64,000 nt of DNA from Elgaria multicarinata webbii. Its lineage: Eukaryota > Chordata > Lepidosauria > Squamata > Anguidae. Below the pieces are notes generated by a model. That model worked only from the letters and a program-made list of their open reading frames with translations, ran no database searches and was not told where the DNA came from. Both the position numbers and the translations under genes were made by a program. This document shows, one piece after another, positions 10,341 through 23,161 of this stretch. How positions within the stretch are numbered: position 1 is the first letter of the stretch; each line of letters starts with the position of its first letter. Location: positions 31,477,501 to 31,541,500 of the forward strand of contig NC_086183.1 in the NCBI RefSeq assembly GCF_023053635.1, read 5' to 3'.

Positions 10341-10720
10341 CCCTGAACTTCAAGTGTAGCATTCTCCATGAATGCGGAGCTGCCATGCTTCCTAGGGCAT
10401 CTTCACTAACCTGAGACATTCCCATGAAGGGAACGCTGCCTGTGTGTAACACAGTCCCAAGTCAGTGGTCCTCAAGAAGAGGAGGCAAAGAAGTCCGCTA
10501 AGTTACAGCACTTAGACCATAATGTTCTCCATAAAGGAGGGACCGCCCGTGCTTGGAAGGGCACCATGGTTAACCTGAGGTATCCCATAAAGGGGATGCA
10601 GGCTGTGTCTAACACAGTTCTAAGTCCAGGTCTGGCCCAAGGTGTTTTGCTGCCTGAAGCAATCCCCAAAACTGTGCTACCCCACACAACCCAATAAAAC
10701 ACGACTACGTCATGAAACAA

Positions 10721-11340
10721 TTAGGTCGACCTGAGCCAGGTGAGGGACGGGCAAGCCTGCTTGTGTCCTTTGCCAGGGGAAGGACCTGCAACCCCGTGGA
10801 CTCTCTTGGACCTCTTAGGCTATCCTTCTGGGAAGGCTGCCTTGGGTTGGGATGTGAAGTCGCGTATTGCAACCGTTCCGCTCCGGCCTAGAATGCCCCT
10901 TAGAGAAGATGGTGGCAAGGGGATAATGGGTCTGTCCTATGGCGGTCTTGCTACAGGATGCCTCAGGGCTGTAGTTGACCCCCATGCTTTCCAACTTCTA
11001 CATGACACTGCCGGGAGACATTAACCAGGGGTGTGGGCTGAGGCATCACCAATGACACGTAACTCCACCTCTCCTTTTCAGCTAAACAGAGGTGAGGCAG
11101 TTGAAGCTCTGAACCAGCGCATGGGCAGAGGAGTGGGCTGGATGAGGGCCCAATAAACTGAGATTCAATCGAGGCAAGACAGAAATACTGTTTGTGGGTG
11201 GCTCATCTATCTGGTTAAGTGTCAGTCACCCTGTTCTGGAAGGGGGTTACAGACTTCCTAAAGGGTGAGGTCTGCAGGTTGGGGACAATGATGGATCCGT
11301 CATCGTCCACAGAGGCACAGGTTCCCTCGGGGGCTCAGAG
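10721..11340 (+). mobile_element. Left inverted-repeat arm, LINE ORF2-like remnant
   Basis: In broken frames the plus strand resembles the reverse-transcriptase part of CR1/L2-type LINEs: a VxxGVPQG-like CAGGATGCCTCAGGG, then SPxLFN-like, WMR-like (GGGCTGGATGAGGGCC) and NxxKTE-like (CGAGGCAAGACAGAAATA) stretches. The inverse complement of this arm lies at 11735-12315. Equivalent left arms start at 13514 and 16308. Confidence 0.65.
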
Positions 11341-11734
11341 CACCTCCTGTTAAAGGGATGTTTTAGTTCTTCTTTTTAGTTACTTTAAATATTATTAGAC
11401 ACTCAGTAATTTTAGTGATTTTCAATCCTGCTGGTTTTAAGTTTAGTATATTTATTTCTATGGTTTGAATCTCAGCTAGTTTTATTCTGTTTTAATTTTT
11501 TATTATTTTAAATGCTTGAAGAACTTTGGGATTGGGTGCAGTAAAGAAAAAAATGAACTAAAGTAAAATAAAACAACTAAAATACAAATGGAAATTAAAA
11601 AAACGTTGACCTCAATTGTTTTGGACTACAACACCCATCAATTCCAGCCAGCGTCACTGATGGCAGGGGATCATGGGAGTTTTAGGCCAAAACAACTGCA
11701 GCTGTTCCTCCCTGGCCTAAGCTGATGGAAAGCT

Positions 11735-12315
11735 ACTCTGAGCCACAGAGGGAGCCTGTGCCTCTACGGGCAACAACGGATCCATGACCATCCCCAAACT
11801 ACAGACGTCACCGAATGGGAAGTCTGTAACCCCCCGCCAGAACAGGGTGAATGTCACTAAACTGGAACGATAAACCACCCGCAAACAGTATTTCTGTCTC
11901 ATCTGGATTGAATCTCAGTTTATTGGGTCCTCATCCAGTCCATTCTCCTGCCCGCACGCTGGTTCAGAGCTCCAACTGCCCCACCTCTGTTAGCTGAGAA
12001 GGGGAGGTGAAGCTGGGTGTCATGGGTGATGCCTCAGCCCGCACCCCTGGTAAACGTCTCCTGGCGGTTTCGTGTAGATGTTGAAAAGCTTGGGGGTCAA
12101 ATCAAGCCCTGAGACACTCTGTAGTAAGACTGCCGTAGGACAGACCCATCATCCCCGAACACCACCACCTTCAGGATTCTTGGCAGGAGCGGGACCATCG
12201 CAATAATGGCTTCACATCCCAACTCAAGGCAGCCTTCCCAGAAGGGTGGTATGAGAGGTCCAAGAGAGCCCACGGGGTTGCAGGTCCTCTGTCCTCCTCC
12301 TGGCACAGGTCAACC
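11735..12315 (-). mobile_element. Right inverted-repeat arm, LINE ORF2-like remnant
   Basis: This is the reverse complement of the left arm, separated from it by about 395 bp, so the unit can fold into a long hairpin. The minus strand shows GVxxxLISPMLFN-like and MKP-like LINE remnants. Equivalent right arms lie at about 14529-15109 and 17322-17900. Confidence 0.7.
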
Positions 12316-13513
12316 CAAGTGTGACCCACCCTTCTCTCAGGCATTTTCAAATGCCTGGACCCAGCCGTACATCCCCTTGTTAGATGTACGCTTCCTGGCT
12401 AGGGATGTGGGTTATCAGTCCTTTAAGGGCTTGTGGGACTTCCAATAGGACGCCAGTAGAGTTACTATAAGAATTTAGGAATTGGGCGCCCCTGAGCACA
12501 TCCTCAGTAGAGGAATCAAGAGTGATCAAGACCACAACTGTGCTCACATGTAGTTTTATGCAAGAATACCATTCTTAGTATTCTTCACAGTGAGCCATCA
12601 TTTAAAACCCTCATAATGCATGAAGGAAGAGCTGGCCATGTTTGCTAGTGTACCTTCACTGACCTGAGGCATTCCCATAAAGGGGACGCTGGCTCTGTGT
12701 AACACAGCCCTCTAAGTCAGCCATCCTCATGAAGAGGGGGCAAAGACGTCCGCTAACTTCCTCCACTTAGAGCGCAACGTTCTCCATAAAGGAGGGGCTG
12801 GCCAGGCTTGGAAGGGCATCGGGCTGACCTGTGCCACCCCACACAACCCAATAAAGCATAACTAGATATTGAAACAATTACTAGTAAAGAAGCAAGAGAA
12901 CTAACCATGTCTTACCTGGTCAGGAGTGATGGGAGTGGGCCTGGTCCTCAAAATCTGCAAGCCAGGAAGCTAGGAAGGAATCTTGTTAAGCAGTGGTTAA
13001 CACTATCACTGCCAACCGTTGCTCCTCTAAACCACCCTTCCCCAACCTGGTGCCCTTCCATTTCACCGTTAAACACACTGGGATTTACTTCTAATTAAAC
13101 ACACGTAGGGTTGTGTGATAAACCCTAAAAAAGGGCACAAACCAACTCTTTACAGGGAAGCACTTTGGGCAATTCTTAACAGTTAAAACCACAAAATGCA
13201 TGAAGGCGGAGCTGGCCATGCTTTCTAGGGCAACTTCGATGACCTGAGGCATTCCCATAAAGGGGACGCTGGCTGTGTGAAACACAGCCCTCTAAGTCAG
13301 ACAACCCCATGAAGGGGAGACAAGCAGTCAGCTAAGTCCTTGCACTTGGAAGGGCACCATGGCTAACCTCAGACATCCCATGAAGGGAATCCTGGCTGTG
13401 TGTAACACAGTTCTAAGTCCAGGTCTGGCCCGAGGTATTTTGCTGCCAGAAGTAATCACCAAAATTGTGCCACCTGGCACAACCCAATAAAACATGACTA
13501 GGCTATGAAACAA

Positions 13514-16307
13514 TTAGGTTGACCTGTGCCAGGTGAGGGACGTGCAAGTCTGCTTGTTGCTTGCGTGCTTTGCTGGGAGAAGGACCTGCAACCCCGTGGA
13601 CTCTCTTGGACCTCTTAGGCTATCCTTCTGGGAAGGCTGCCTTGGGTTGGGATGTGAAGTCGCGTATTGCAACCGTTCCGCTCCGGCCTAGAATGCCCCT
13701 TAGAGAAGGTGGTGGCAGGGGATAATGGGTCTGTCCTATGGCGGTCTTGCTACAGGGTGCCTCAGGGCTGTAGTTGACCCCCAAGCTTCTCAACATCTGC
13801 ATGAAACCGCCAAGAGATGTTAACCAGGAGCACGGGCTGAGGCATGACCTATGGCACCTAGCTCCACCTCTCCTTCTCAGCTAAACAGAGGTGGGGCAGT
13901 TGAAGCTCTGTACCAGCGCAGGGGCAGAGGAGTGGGCTGGATGAGGGCCCAATAAACTGAGATTCAATCGAGACAAGACAGAAATACTGTTTGTGGGTGG
14001 CTCATCTATCCGGTTAAATGTCAGTCACCCTGTTCTGGAAGGGGGTTACAGACTTCCTAAAGGGTGAGGTCTGCAGGTTGGGGACGATGACAGATCCGTC
14101 ATCGTCCGTAGAGGCGCAGGCTCCCTCAGGGGCTGAGAGCACCTCCTGTTTAAAGGGATGTTTTTAGTTCTTTTTAGTTATTTTAAATATTATTATACAG
14201 TAATTTTAGTACTTTTCTATCCCGCTGGTTTTAAGTTTAGTATAATTATTTCTATGGTTTGAATCTCAGCTAGTTTTATTCTGTTTTAATTTTTTATTAT
14301 TTTAAATGCTTGAAGAACTTTGGGATTGGGTGCAGTAAAGAAAAAAATGAACTAAAGTAAACTAAAACAACTAAAATACAAATGGAAATTAAAAAAACGT
14401 TGACCTCAGTTGTTTTGGACTACAACCCCCATCAGCTCCAGCCAGCATCGCTGATGGCAGGGGATCATGGGAGTTTTAGGCCAAAACAACTGCAGCTGTT
14501 CCTCCCTGGCCTAAGCTGATGGAAAGCTACTCTGAGCCACGGAGGGAGCCTGCGCCTCTACGGGCAACAACGGATCCATGACCATCCCCAAACTACAGAC
14601 GTCACCGAATGGGAAGTCTGTAACCCCCCGCCAGAACAGGGTGAATGTCACTAAACTGGAACGATAAACCACCCGCAAACAGCATTTCTGTCTCGTCTGG
14701 ATTGAATCTCAGTTTATTGGGTCCTCATCCAGTCCATTCTCCTGCCCGCACGCTGGTTCAGAGCTCCAACTGCCCCACCTCTGTTAGCTGAGAAGGGGAG
14801 GTGAAGCTGGGTGTCATGGGTGATGCCTCAGCCCGCACCCCTGGTAAACGTCTCCTGGCGGTTTCGTGTAGATGTTGAAAAGCTTGGGGGTCAAATCAAG
14901 CCCTGAGACACTCTGTAGTAAGACTGCTGTAGGACAGACCCATCATCCCCGAACACCACCACCTTCAGGATTCTTGGCAGGAGCGGGACCATCGCAATAA
15001 TGGCTTCACATCCCAACTCAAGGCAGCCTTCCCAGAAGGGTGGTATGAGAGGTCCAAGAGAGCCCACGGGGTTGCAGGTCCTCTGTCCTCCTCCTGGCAC
15101 AGGTCAACCCAAGTGTGACCCACCCTTCTCTCAGGCATTTTCAAATGCCTGGACCCAACTGTACATCCCCTTGTTAGATGTACGCTTCCTGGCTAGGGAT
15201 GTGGGTTATCAGTCCTTTAAGGGCTTGTGGGACTTCCAATAGGACGCCAGTAGAGTTACAATAAGAATTTAGGAATTGGGCGCCCCTGAGCACATCCTCA
15301 GTAGAGGAATCAAGAGTGATCAAGACCACAACTGTGCTCACATGTAGTTTTATGCAAGAATACCATTCTTAGTATTCTTCACAGTGAGCCATCATTTAAA
15401 ACCCTCATAATGCATGAAGGAAGAGCTGGCCATGTTTGCTAGTGTACCTTCACTGACCTGAGGCATTCCCATAAAGGGGACGCTGGCTCTGTGTAACACA
15501 GCCCTCTAAGTCAGCCATCCTCATGAAGAGGGGGCAAAGACGTCCGCTAACTTCCTCCACTTAGAGCGCAACGTTCTTCATAAAGGAGGGGCTGGCCGGG
15601 CTTGGAAGGGCATCGGGCTGACCTGTGCCACCCCACACAACCCAATAAAGCATAACTAGATATTGAAACAATTACTAGTAAAGAAGCAAGAGAACTAACC
15701 ATGTCTTACCTGGTCAGGAGTGATGGGAGTGGGCCTGGTCCTCAAAATCTGCAAGCCAGGAAGCTAGGAAGGAATCTTGTTAAGCAGTGGTTAACACTAT
15801 CACTGCCAACCGTTGCTCCTCTAAACCACCCTTCCCCAACCTGGTGCCCTTCCATTTCACTGTTAAACACACTGGGATTTACTTCTAATTAAACACACGT
15901 AGGGTTGTGTGATAAACCCTAAAAAAGGGCACAAACCAACTCTTTACAGGGAAGCACTTTGGGCAATTCTTAACAGTTAAAACCACAAAATGCATGAAGG
16001 CGGAGCTGGCCATGCTTTCTAGGGCAACTTCGATGACCTGAGGCATTCCCATAAAGGGGACGCTGGCTGTGTGAAACACAGCCCTCTAAGTCAGACAACC
16101 CCATGAAGGGGAGACAAGCAGTCAGCTAAGTCCTTGCACTTGGAAGGGCACCATGGCTAACCTCAGACATCCCATGAAGGGAATCCTGGCTGTGTGTAAC
16201 ACAGTTCTAAATCCAGGTCTGGCCCGAGGTATTTTGCTGCCAGAAGTAATCACCAAAATTGTGCCACCTGGCACAACCCAATAAAACATGACTAGGCTAT
16301 GAAACAA
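13514..16307. repeat. Tandem unit 2 of the 2.79-kb array
   Basis: The unit length is 2,794 bp. Sequence from about 11.5 to 14.3 kb is repeated almost without change at 14.3 to 17.1 kb; many stretches of more than 100 bp differ at one or no positions. This is the signature of a recent tandem duplication (or an assembly duplication). It contains the same pair of inverted arms, at about 13514-14133 and 14529-15109. Confidence 0.88.
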
Positions 16308-18020
16308 TTAGGTTGACCTGTGCCAGGTGAGGGACGAGCAAGTCTGCTTGTTGCTTGCGTCCTTTGCTGGGAGAAGGACCTGCAACCCCGTGGACTCTCT
16401 TGGACCTCTTAGGCTATCCTTCTGGGAAGGCTGCCTTGGGTTGGGATGTGAAGTCGCGTATTGCAACCGTTCCGCTCCGGCCTAGAATGCCCCTTAGAGA
16501 AGGTGGTGGCAGGGGATAATGGGTCTGTCCTATGGCGGTCTTGCTACAGGGTGCCTCAGGGCTGTAGTTGACCCCCAAGCTTCTCAACATCTGCATGAAA
16601 CCGCCAAGAGATGTTAACCAGGAACACGGGCTGAGGCATGACCCATGGCACCTAGCTCCACCTCTCCTTCTCAGCTAAACAGAGGTGGGGCAGTTGAAGC
16701 TCTGTACCAGCGCAGGGGCAGAGGAGTGGGCTGGATGAGGGCCCAATAAACTGAGATTCAATCGAGACAAGACAGAAATACTGTTTGTGGGTGGCTCATC
16801 TATCCGGTTAAATGTCAGTCACCCTGTTCTGGAAGGGGGTTACAGACTTCCTAAAGGGTGAGGTCTGCAGGTTGGGGACGATGACAGATCCGTCATCGTC
16901 CGTAGAGGCGCAGGCTCCCTCAGGGGCTGAGAGCACCTCCTGTTTAAAGGGATGTTTTTAGTTCTTTTTAGTTATTTTAAATATTATTATACAGTAATTT
17001 TAGTACTTTTCTATCCCGCTGGTTTTAAGTTTAGTATAATTATTTCTATGGTTTGAATCTCAGCTAGTTTTATTCTGTTTTAATTTTTTATTATTTTAAA
17101 TGCTTGAAGAACTTTGGGATTGGGTGCAATAAAGAAAAAAATGAACTAAAGCAAAATAAAACACAACTAAAATACAAATGGTAATTAAAAAAACGGTGAC
17201 CTCAGTTGTTTTGGACTACAACCCCCATCAGCTCCAGCCAGCGTCGCTGATGGCAGGGGATCATGGGAGTTTTAGGCCAAAACAACTGCAGCTGTTCCTC
17301 CCTGGCCTAAGCTGATGGAAAGCTACTCTGAGCCACGGAGGGAGCCTGTGCCTCTACGGGCAACAACGGATCCATGACCATCCCCAAACTACAGACGTCA
17401 CCAAATGGGAAGTCTGTAACCCCCCGCCAGAACAGGGTGAATGTCACTAAACTGGAATGATGAACCACCCGCAAACCGTATGTCTGTCTAGGCTGGATTG
17501 AATCTCAGTTTATTGGCCCTCATCCAGTCCATTCTCCTGCCCGCACGCTGGTTCAGGGCTCCAACTGCCCCACCTCTGTTAGCTGAGAAGGAGAGGTGAA
17601 GCTAGGTGTCATGGGTGATGCCTCAGCCTGCACCCCTGGTAAACGTCTCCCAGCGGTTTCGTGTAGATGTTGAAAAGCTTGGGGGTCAAATAAAGCCCTG
17701 AGACACTCTGTAGTAAGACTGCCGTAGGACAGATCCACCATCTCCTACCACCACCTTCAAAATTCTTGGCAGGAGCGGGACCATCACAATAATGACTTCA
17801 CATCCCAACTCAAGACAGCCTCCCCAGAAGGATGGCATGAGAGTTCCAAGGGAGTCCACAGGGTTGCAGGTCCTCTGTCCTTCTCCTGGCACAGGTCAAC
17901 CCAAGAGTGACCCACCCTTCTCTCAAACAGGAATTTCTGAACACCTGGACCCAGCTGTACATCCTCTCATTAGAGGTACGCTTCTTGGCTAGGGATGTGC
18001 GTTATCACGAAATCCAGTCC
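16308..18020. repeat. Tandem unit 3 of the array, partial and diverging
   Basis: The left arm (about 16308-16927) is nearly identical to unit 2. From about 17127 onward, similarity drops and small indels appear. The right arm (about 17322-17900) is the most diverged of the three. The regular structure then dissolves into shorter blocks. Confidence 0.8.
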
Positions 18021-18229
18021 TTTAAGGGCTCGTGGGATTTACAATAGGAATCCGGGACATACACTAAGAATTTAGGAATAGGGCATCCCTGAGCACATCC
18101 TCAGTAGAGGAATCAAGCGTGATCAAGATCACAACTGTGCTCAAATGTAGTTTCATGCAATACCACCACTCTTAGTATTCCTCACAGTGAGCCATGAAAT
18201 AAAACGCAATACACAACTAAAACCCTCAA

Positions 18230-21200
18230 AACGCACAAAGGAGGGTCTTGCTCTGCTTCCTAGGGCACCTTCACTGACCTGGGATATCCCCGTGTAGGGG
18301 ATGCAGGCTATGTGTAACACAGTTCTAAGTCCAGGTCTGGCCCAAGGTATTTTGCTGCCTGAAGCAACCCAATTAAACATGACTAGGAAATATAACTATT
18401 ATGAGTAAAGAAGCAACAAAACAAAGTTGAGTTTTTGTAATTCTGCTCTCACACATGCCCACTTACCTTGTCAGAAGACATGGGAGCGGGAATGGTCCTC
18501 AAAGTCTTCAACTGATGTTAATGATACTGTTGGGATGCATCATTCCTATGCACAATTACCTTGCAGAAAGCCTGATTGGGAACTGAACACTGTTAAAATT
18601 TATCACAAAGTTGGCACAAACAAACTCTTACAACCAAGTTCTGAGACCTCTATGTCTCAGAACTTCAAGCATAACTTCCTCCATAGAGGAAGGTCAGCCA
18701 TGCTTGCAAGTCAGGATTGCTAACCTGAGATATCCCATGTAGGGGAAGCAGGCTGCGTGTAACCCAGTTCTAAATCCAGGTCTGGCCCAAGGTATTTTGC
18801 TGCCTGAAGCAATCCCAAAAACTGTGCTACCCCACACAACCCAATAAAACATGACTAGGTAATGAAACAATTACCAGTAAAGCAGCAAGAGAACTAACAA
18901 TGTCTGAGAAAAGATATACATAGGACTGAGTTGTTTTTTTAATAATTCTGCTCTCACACATGTACAAATTATACACTTGCCTTGACAGAAGTAATGGGAT
19001 GTGTCATTCCATTGCATACTTAACTTGCAGAAAGCCTGATTGGGAACTGAACACTGTAAGGATTTATCACAAAGTGGGCACGGACTCTTTACAATCAAGA
19101 TCTTTGGTCTACTGACAACAATTAAAAGCACAAAATGCATTTTGAAATAAAATGCAGATAGCCAAATGTTGGAAGGGCGCAAAAGGTTTAAACTAAGGAC
19201 GACGGTACAAAACAGTATGAGAAATAGCATTTGCCAACAGTTGGAATTATGCAAAAGGGTTTAAACCTAAGACGACGGTACAATACAGTATGGGAAATAG
19301 CACTTACAGAGAAACATACTCAACATTTTAGACTATTAAGAAAGCAAAAGTAGGAGACGCTTTTGCAACAGAATGCCGGTGTTTTATTACATACACACAA
19401 ACAAAATAAAAGTACCAACACAGGTTTCAGATGCCTTTATTAGGTTATGGGTTCAATAGTTTCTCAGGAGAGAAAAATAAAAGTATATAATAATAAAAAA
19501 CAGTCTTTCCTTTCTATTTGATACCTATCCTCCCAGGAATTCATCTTATTTTAAACCTGCCTAATAACTAATGTAAATTCCTAGTGTGTATTTATAGTGT
19601 CGGACTCTTTCTTTTAAATATATATAGCAATTTATTACTTATTCCTTGCTTTTAAGGTTTCTGTATTATGGTGATATATAAGTTTATAATAAAATAATAA
19701 AATTCAATACACAACAATTTAAACTGCGAAATGAAGACGTGCAATTAGGAAACAAGGAAGTAATCTTGGTAAGGTATATTTAACCCAATCACGGCCAACA
19801 GTTCTTCCTCTAAACCACCTTTCCCCAAGCTGCCCCCCCCATTTCACAGTTAAACACATTAAGATTTACTTCTGTTGACTTTGCAATAAACCCTAAAAAA
19901 ATGACAAACTAACTCTTACAACAATGTTCTTTGGGCAATTCACAACAATTAAAACCCTCAAAATACATTGCAAAATAAAATGCAATACACCAGAATTAAA
20001 CCCACAAAATGTTTTGCAATATAAAATGTAAAAGCGCAGTTAGGAAACAAGGAAGAAGTCCTGTTCTAACCCTATCACTGACAACCATTCAACCTCTAAA
20101 CCAACCTTCACCAATCTGGAGTCCTCGCATTTCACAGTTAAATGCATGGGGATTTACCTCTGAATAAACACAAATAGGACTTCACGATAAACCCTAAAAA
20201 AATGACACAAATCAACTCTTACAACTAATCTCTTTGGGCAGTACACAACAATTAAAACCACAAAATACTTTGTATAATAAAATGCAGATAGCCAAATACA
20301 CATAAACAAATATTGGAAGGATGCAAAACATTTCAACATAAGATACATTATAGCATGAGAAATGACACTTTCAGAGAAACTTAATAAACTTTTTAGAGTA
20401 TTAAGACAACAAAAGAAAAATGACACTTTTGCAACAGAATGCTTTTATTACATACACATAAGCAAAATGAATGCACACAGACAAAATAAATACACCAACT
20501 CAGGTTTCAGATGCTTTTATTAGGTTATGGTAACATTAATTTCTCAGGAGAAAAAAATTAAAATTCATTACAAACACGTTTCTTTTGATTTAATAACCTC
20601 TAATTTATTATATTTTAAATCTGCCTAATAACTAATGTTAAATGTGTACAGTAAATGCAATACACAACAATTAAAACCTCCAAAATCCATGAAGACCATT
20701 GCTAACCTGGGACATCCCCATAAAAGAGACACTACCTGTGTGTAACACAGCACTTAGTCAGCCAACCCATGAAGAGGAGGCAAGCAGTCTGCTAAGTCCC
20801 TGCAATTAGCACATAATGTTCTCCATCGAGGAGAGCCAGCCATGCTTGCAAGCGACCATTGCTAACCTAGGACATCCCCATAAAGGGAATGCTACCTGTG
20901 TGTAACACAGTCCTAAGTCCAGGTCTGGCCCAAGGTATTTTGCTGCCTGAAGCAATCCCAAAAACTGTGCCACCCCACACAACCCAATAAAACATGACTA
21001 GATATTTAAGCAATTACTAGTAAAGAAGCAACAGGACTAACAGTGTCTCTGAGAAAAAATGTACATAGGACTAAGCTAAGCTGAGTTTTTATAATTCTGC
21101 TCTCACACATGTACAAATCTTGCATTCACCTTGTCAGAAGTCCTCAAAGTCTTCAACTGATGTTAATGATCCTGATGAGATGCATCATTCCTATGCACAC

Positions 21201-21511
21201 TTACCTTGCAGAAAACCTGTGGGCACAAACTCTTACAACCAGGCTCTTTGGGCAATTCACAACAATTAACCCCATGCATAATTATGTCAAATACATCGAC
21301 ACCTCTGGCAATTAAGCCAATTAACACCAGCTGTCTGATTATATCCTGGTGTCAGGGCCATGGTGTTATCATTTACCTTGTTTACTGATCACTGATAAAA
21401 ATGCAGTTGCAGCTTTTTGCAGTTAATTTTATTTTGACCTCACTGTTTACAATTATACCACTATCTGTATTGTTGTATGTTGTTTCCTGCCTCGATCCAG
21501 AGGTTAATAAA

Positions 21512-21555
<44 letters not shown>

Positions 21556-22850
21556 GGAATAGAGCCTGTGAACCGCCCAGAGAGCCCCAGCTATGGGACA
21601 GTATTGAAATTTAAGAAATGAAATAAAATACAATAAAATGCAACACACAAAAATTAACCCACCCACCCCAATTTGCATAGTAAAATCAAACACAATACAC
21701 AACAATTAAACCCCCAAATTGCATAGTAAAATCAAACACAGTACACAACAATTTAACCACCAAAATGCATTAAAAAAACGCAATACACAACAATTAAAAC
21801 CACAAAATATGTAATAAAATGCGCTTTTACATATTATATTGCAATTAGGAAGCAAGGAAGGAATCTTGAGTTTACATTTTATATTGCAATTAGGAACCAA
21901 TCTTGGTAAGCGGTGTCCAGCCCTATCACTGCCAAGGAAGCCCTCACAACAATCAAAACCACACAACAATTCAACCTCCAAAATGCATGATCAAATAACA
22001 CGCAATACACAGTTAAAACCACAAAAGCCATAACAAAAAATGCAACAATACAAACCACAAAATGCTTTAAGAAATAAAATGTGCTTTTACATTTTATATT
22101 GTAATTAGGAAGTTAGGAAGGAATCTTGGTAAGGGGTGTTTAACCCTATCACTGCCAACCATTGCTCCTCTAAACCACCCTTCCCCAACCTGGTGCCCTC
22201 CCGTGTTAAACACATTGAGATTTACTTCCAATTAAACAAACGTAGGATTGTGTGATAAGTCCTAAAAATGGCACTAACCAACTCTTACAGTTGAGCTCTG
22301 TGGGCAATTCACAACAATTCAAATCACAAAATGCATCATTAAATAAAATGAAATACACAACGATTCAAACCACAGAACACATCATCAAATAAAATACAAT
22401 ATAAAATGTGAAAGCACGTTTAGGAAGCCAGGAAGAAATCTTGGTAAGGGGTTTAAGTTTAACCCTATTACTACCAATCACTCTTCCTCTAAACCACCCT
22501 TCTCCAACCTGGTGCCCTTCATTTCACAGACCTTGGCCCTGTTCAGAAGGCTCTTTAAACCACAGTGGTTCGACCTTTTCCGTTAACAAAAAAGCCTGAA
22601 CCACCGTAGTTTAAGGTGCCTCCTGAACAGGGTCATTGGGGTTTACTTCTGATTAAACACACATAGGATTGTGTGATAAACGCTAAAAAAGCTACACAAC
22701 CCAACTCTCACAACAATTCCAACCCCAAATGCATCAGAAAATAAAATGCAACCCACAACAATTCCAACCCCAAATGCATCAGAAAAAATAAAATGCAACC
22801 CACAACAATGCAAAACACAAGAAATATTAGAAAATGAAATCCCAGGCACT
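18230..22850. repeat. AT-rich array of short diverged blocks
   Basis: Blocks of the type CAATACACAACAATTAAAAC followed by CACAAAATGCAT recur with a local period near 50 bp, clearest at 21650-21820 and 22720-22810. A higher-order repeat of about 1.07 kb pairs 19130-19455 with 20235-20530, including two copies of CAGGTTTCAGATGC followed by TTTATTAGGTTATGG. An (ATT)n run sits at about 21516-21554. The AT content and absence of a long frame argue against coding sequence. Confidence 0.75.
22534..22635. mobile_element. Short foldback element, GGCCCTGTTCAGA type
   Basis: The left end TTGGCCCTGTTCAGAAGG is the approximate complement of the right end CCTCCTGAACAGGGTCA, and the inner TTTAAACCAC pairs with GTAGTTTAA. 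Relatives lie at 27610-27721 and 27924-28008. Confidence 0.6.
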
Positions 22851-23161
22851 TAACTTTCTTTGACGCACGTAGATCAAGCAGACAGACAAGCTGAGAAGAG
22901 AAGTGAAAACGTACAATTACACACAAGAACAAATAAAACACTTAAGACAAATACAAACTAAACTTACTAATTGCAATATCCAAAGAGACACCTTCAGTTT
23001 TCAGATGTCCCTCAAACAGAAGCTGCATTTCAATAGGGCTTGTTGGCTCATTTGCTGTTCAGTACAGCCAGGAGGAGAAGGGAAGCAAAGCCAGTGGCTC
23101 AAGTAACTCCTTGACCACCCCAGCCATAACTACAGCAGACTAGCCAAGAGAGCAGAACCCT

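Larger units (their letters stand above)
10721..13513. repeat. Tandem unit 1 of the 2.79-kb array
   Basis: The unit runs from the TTAGGTCGACCTGAGCCAGG block to the next TTAGGTTGACC block; the spacing to unit 2 is 2,793 bp. It holds a left arm (about 10721-11340), an AT-rich spacer with a LINE-tail-like end, and an inverted right arm (about 11735-12315). A block series then runs to 13513. Its left arm differs from units 2 and 3 at several percent of positions, while its right arm is almost identical to that of unit 2. Confidence 0.85.
10345..22850. repeat. Locally amplified repeat block
   Basis: The whole interval is built from a limited set of sequence blocks reused in different orders. One block, from CCAGGTCTGGCCCAAGG to CACAACCCAATAAAAC, appears near 10627, 13414, 16208, 18328, 18776 and 20908. 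Another, from CTATCACTGCCAACC to CTAAACCACC, appears near 13002, 15796, 19790, 20075, 22145 and 22460. A third has GGCTGTGTGTAACACAGCC, which can itself form a short hairpin. No host gene is recognised inside. The left part is a regular tandem array; the right part is AT-rich and more diverged. Confidence 0.85.

Noticed and set aside
12097-16596. Duplicated small frames (60-80 codons) in the array as a gene family
   Set aside because: They are translations of LINE remnants and spacers, often on both strands of the same segment, with no start context or splice structure.
18230-22850. CRISPR-like array
   Set aside because: Repeats are diverged, of varying spacing, AT-rich and nested in eukaryotic transposon sequence; no uniform repeat-spacer pattern or cas genes.
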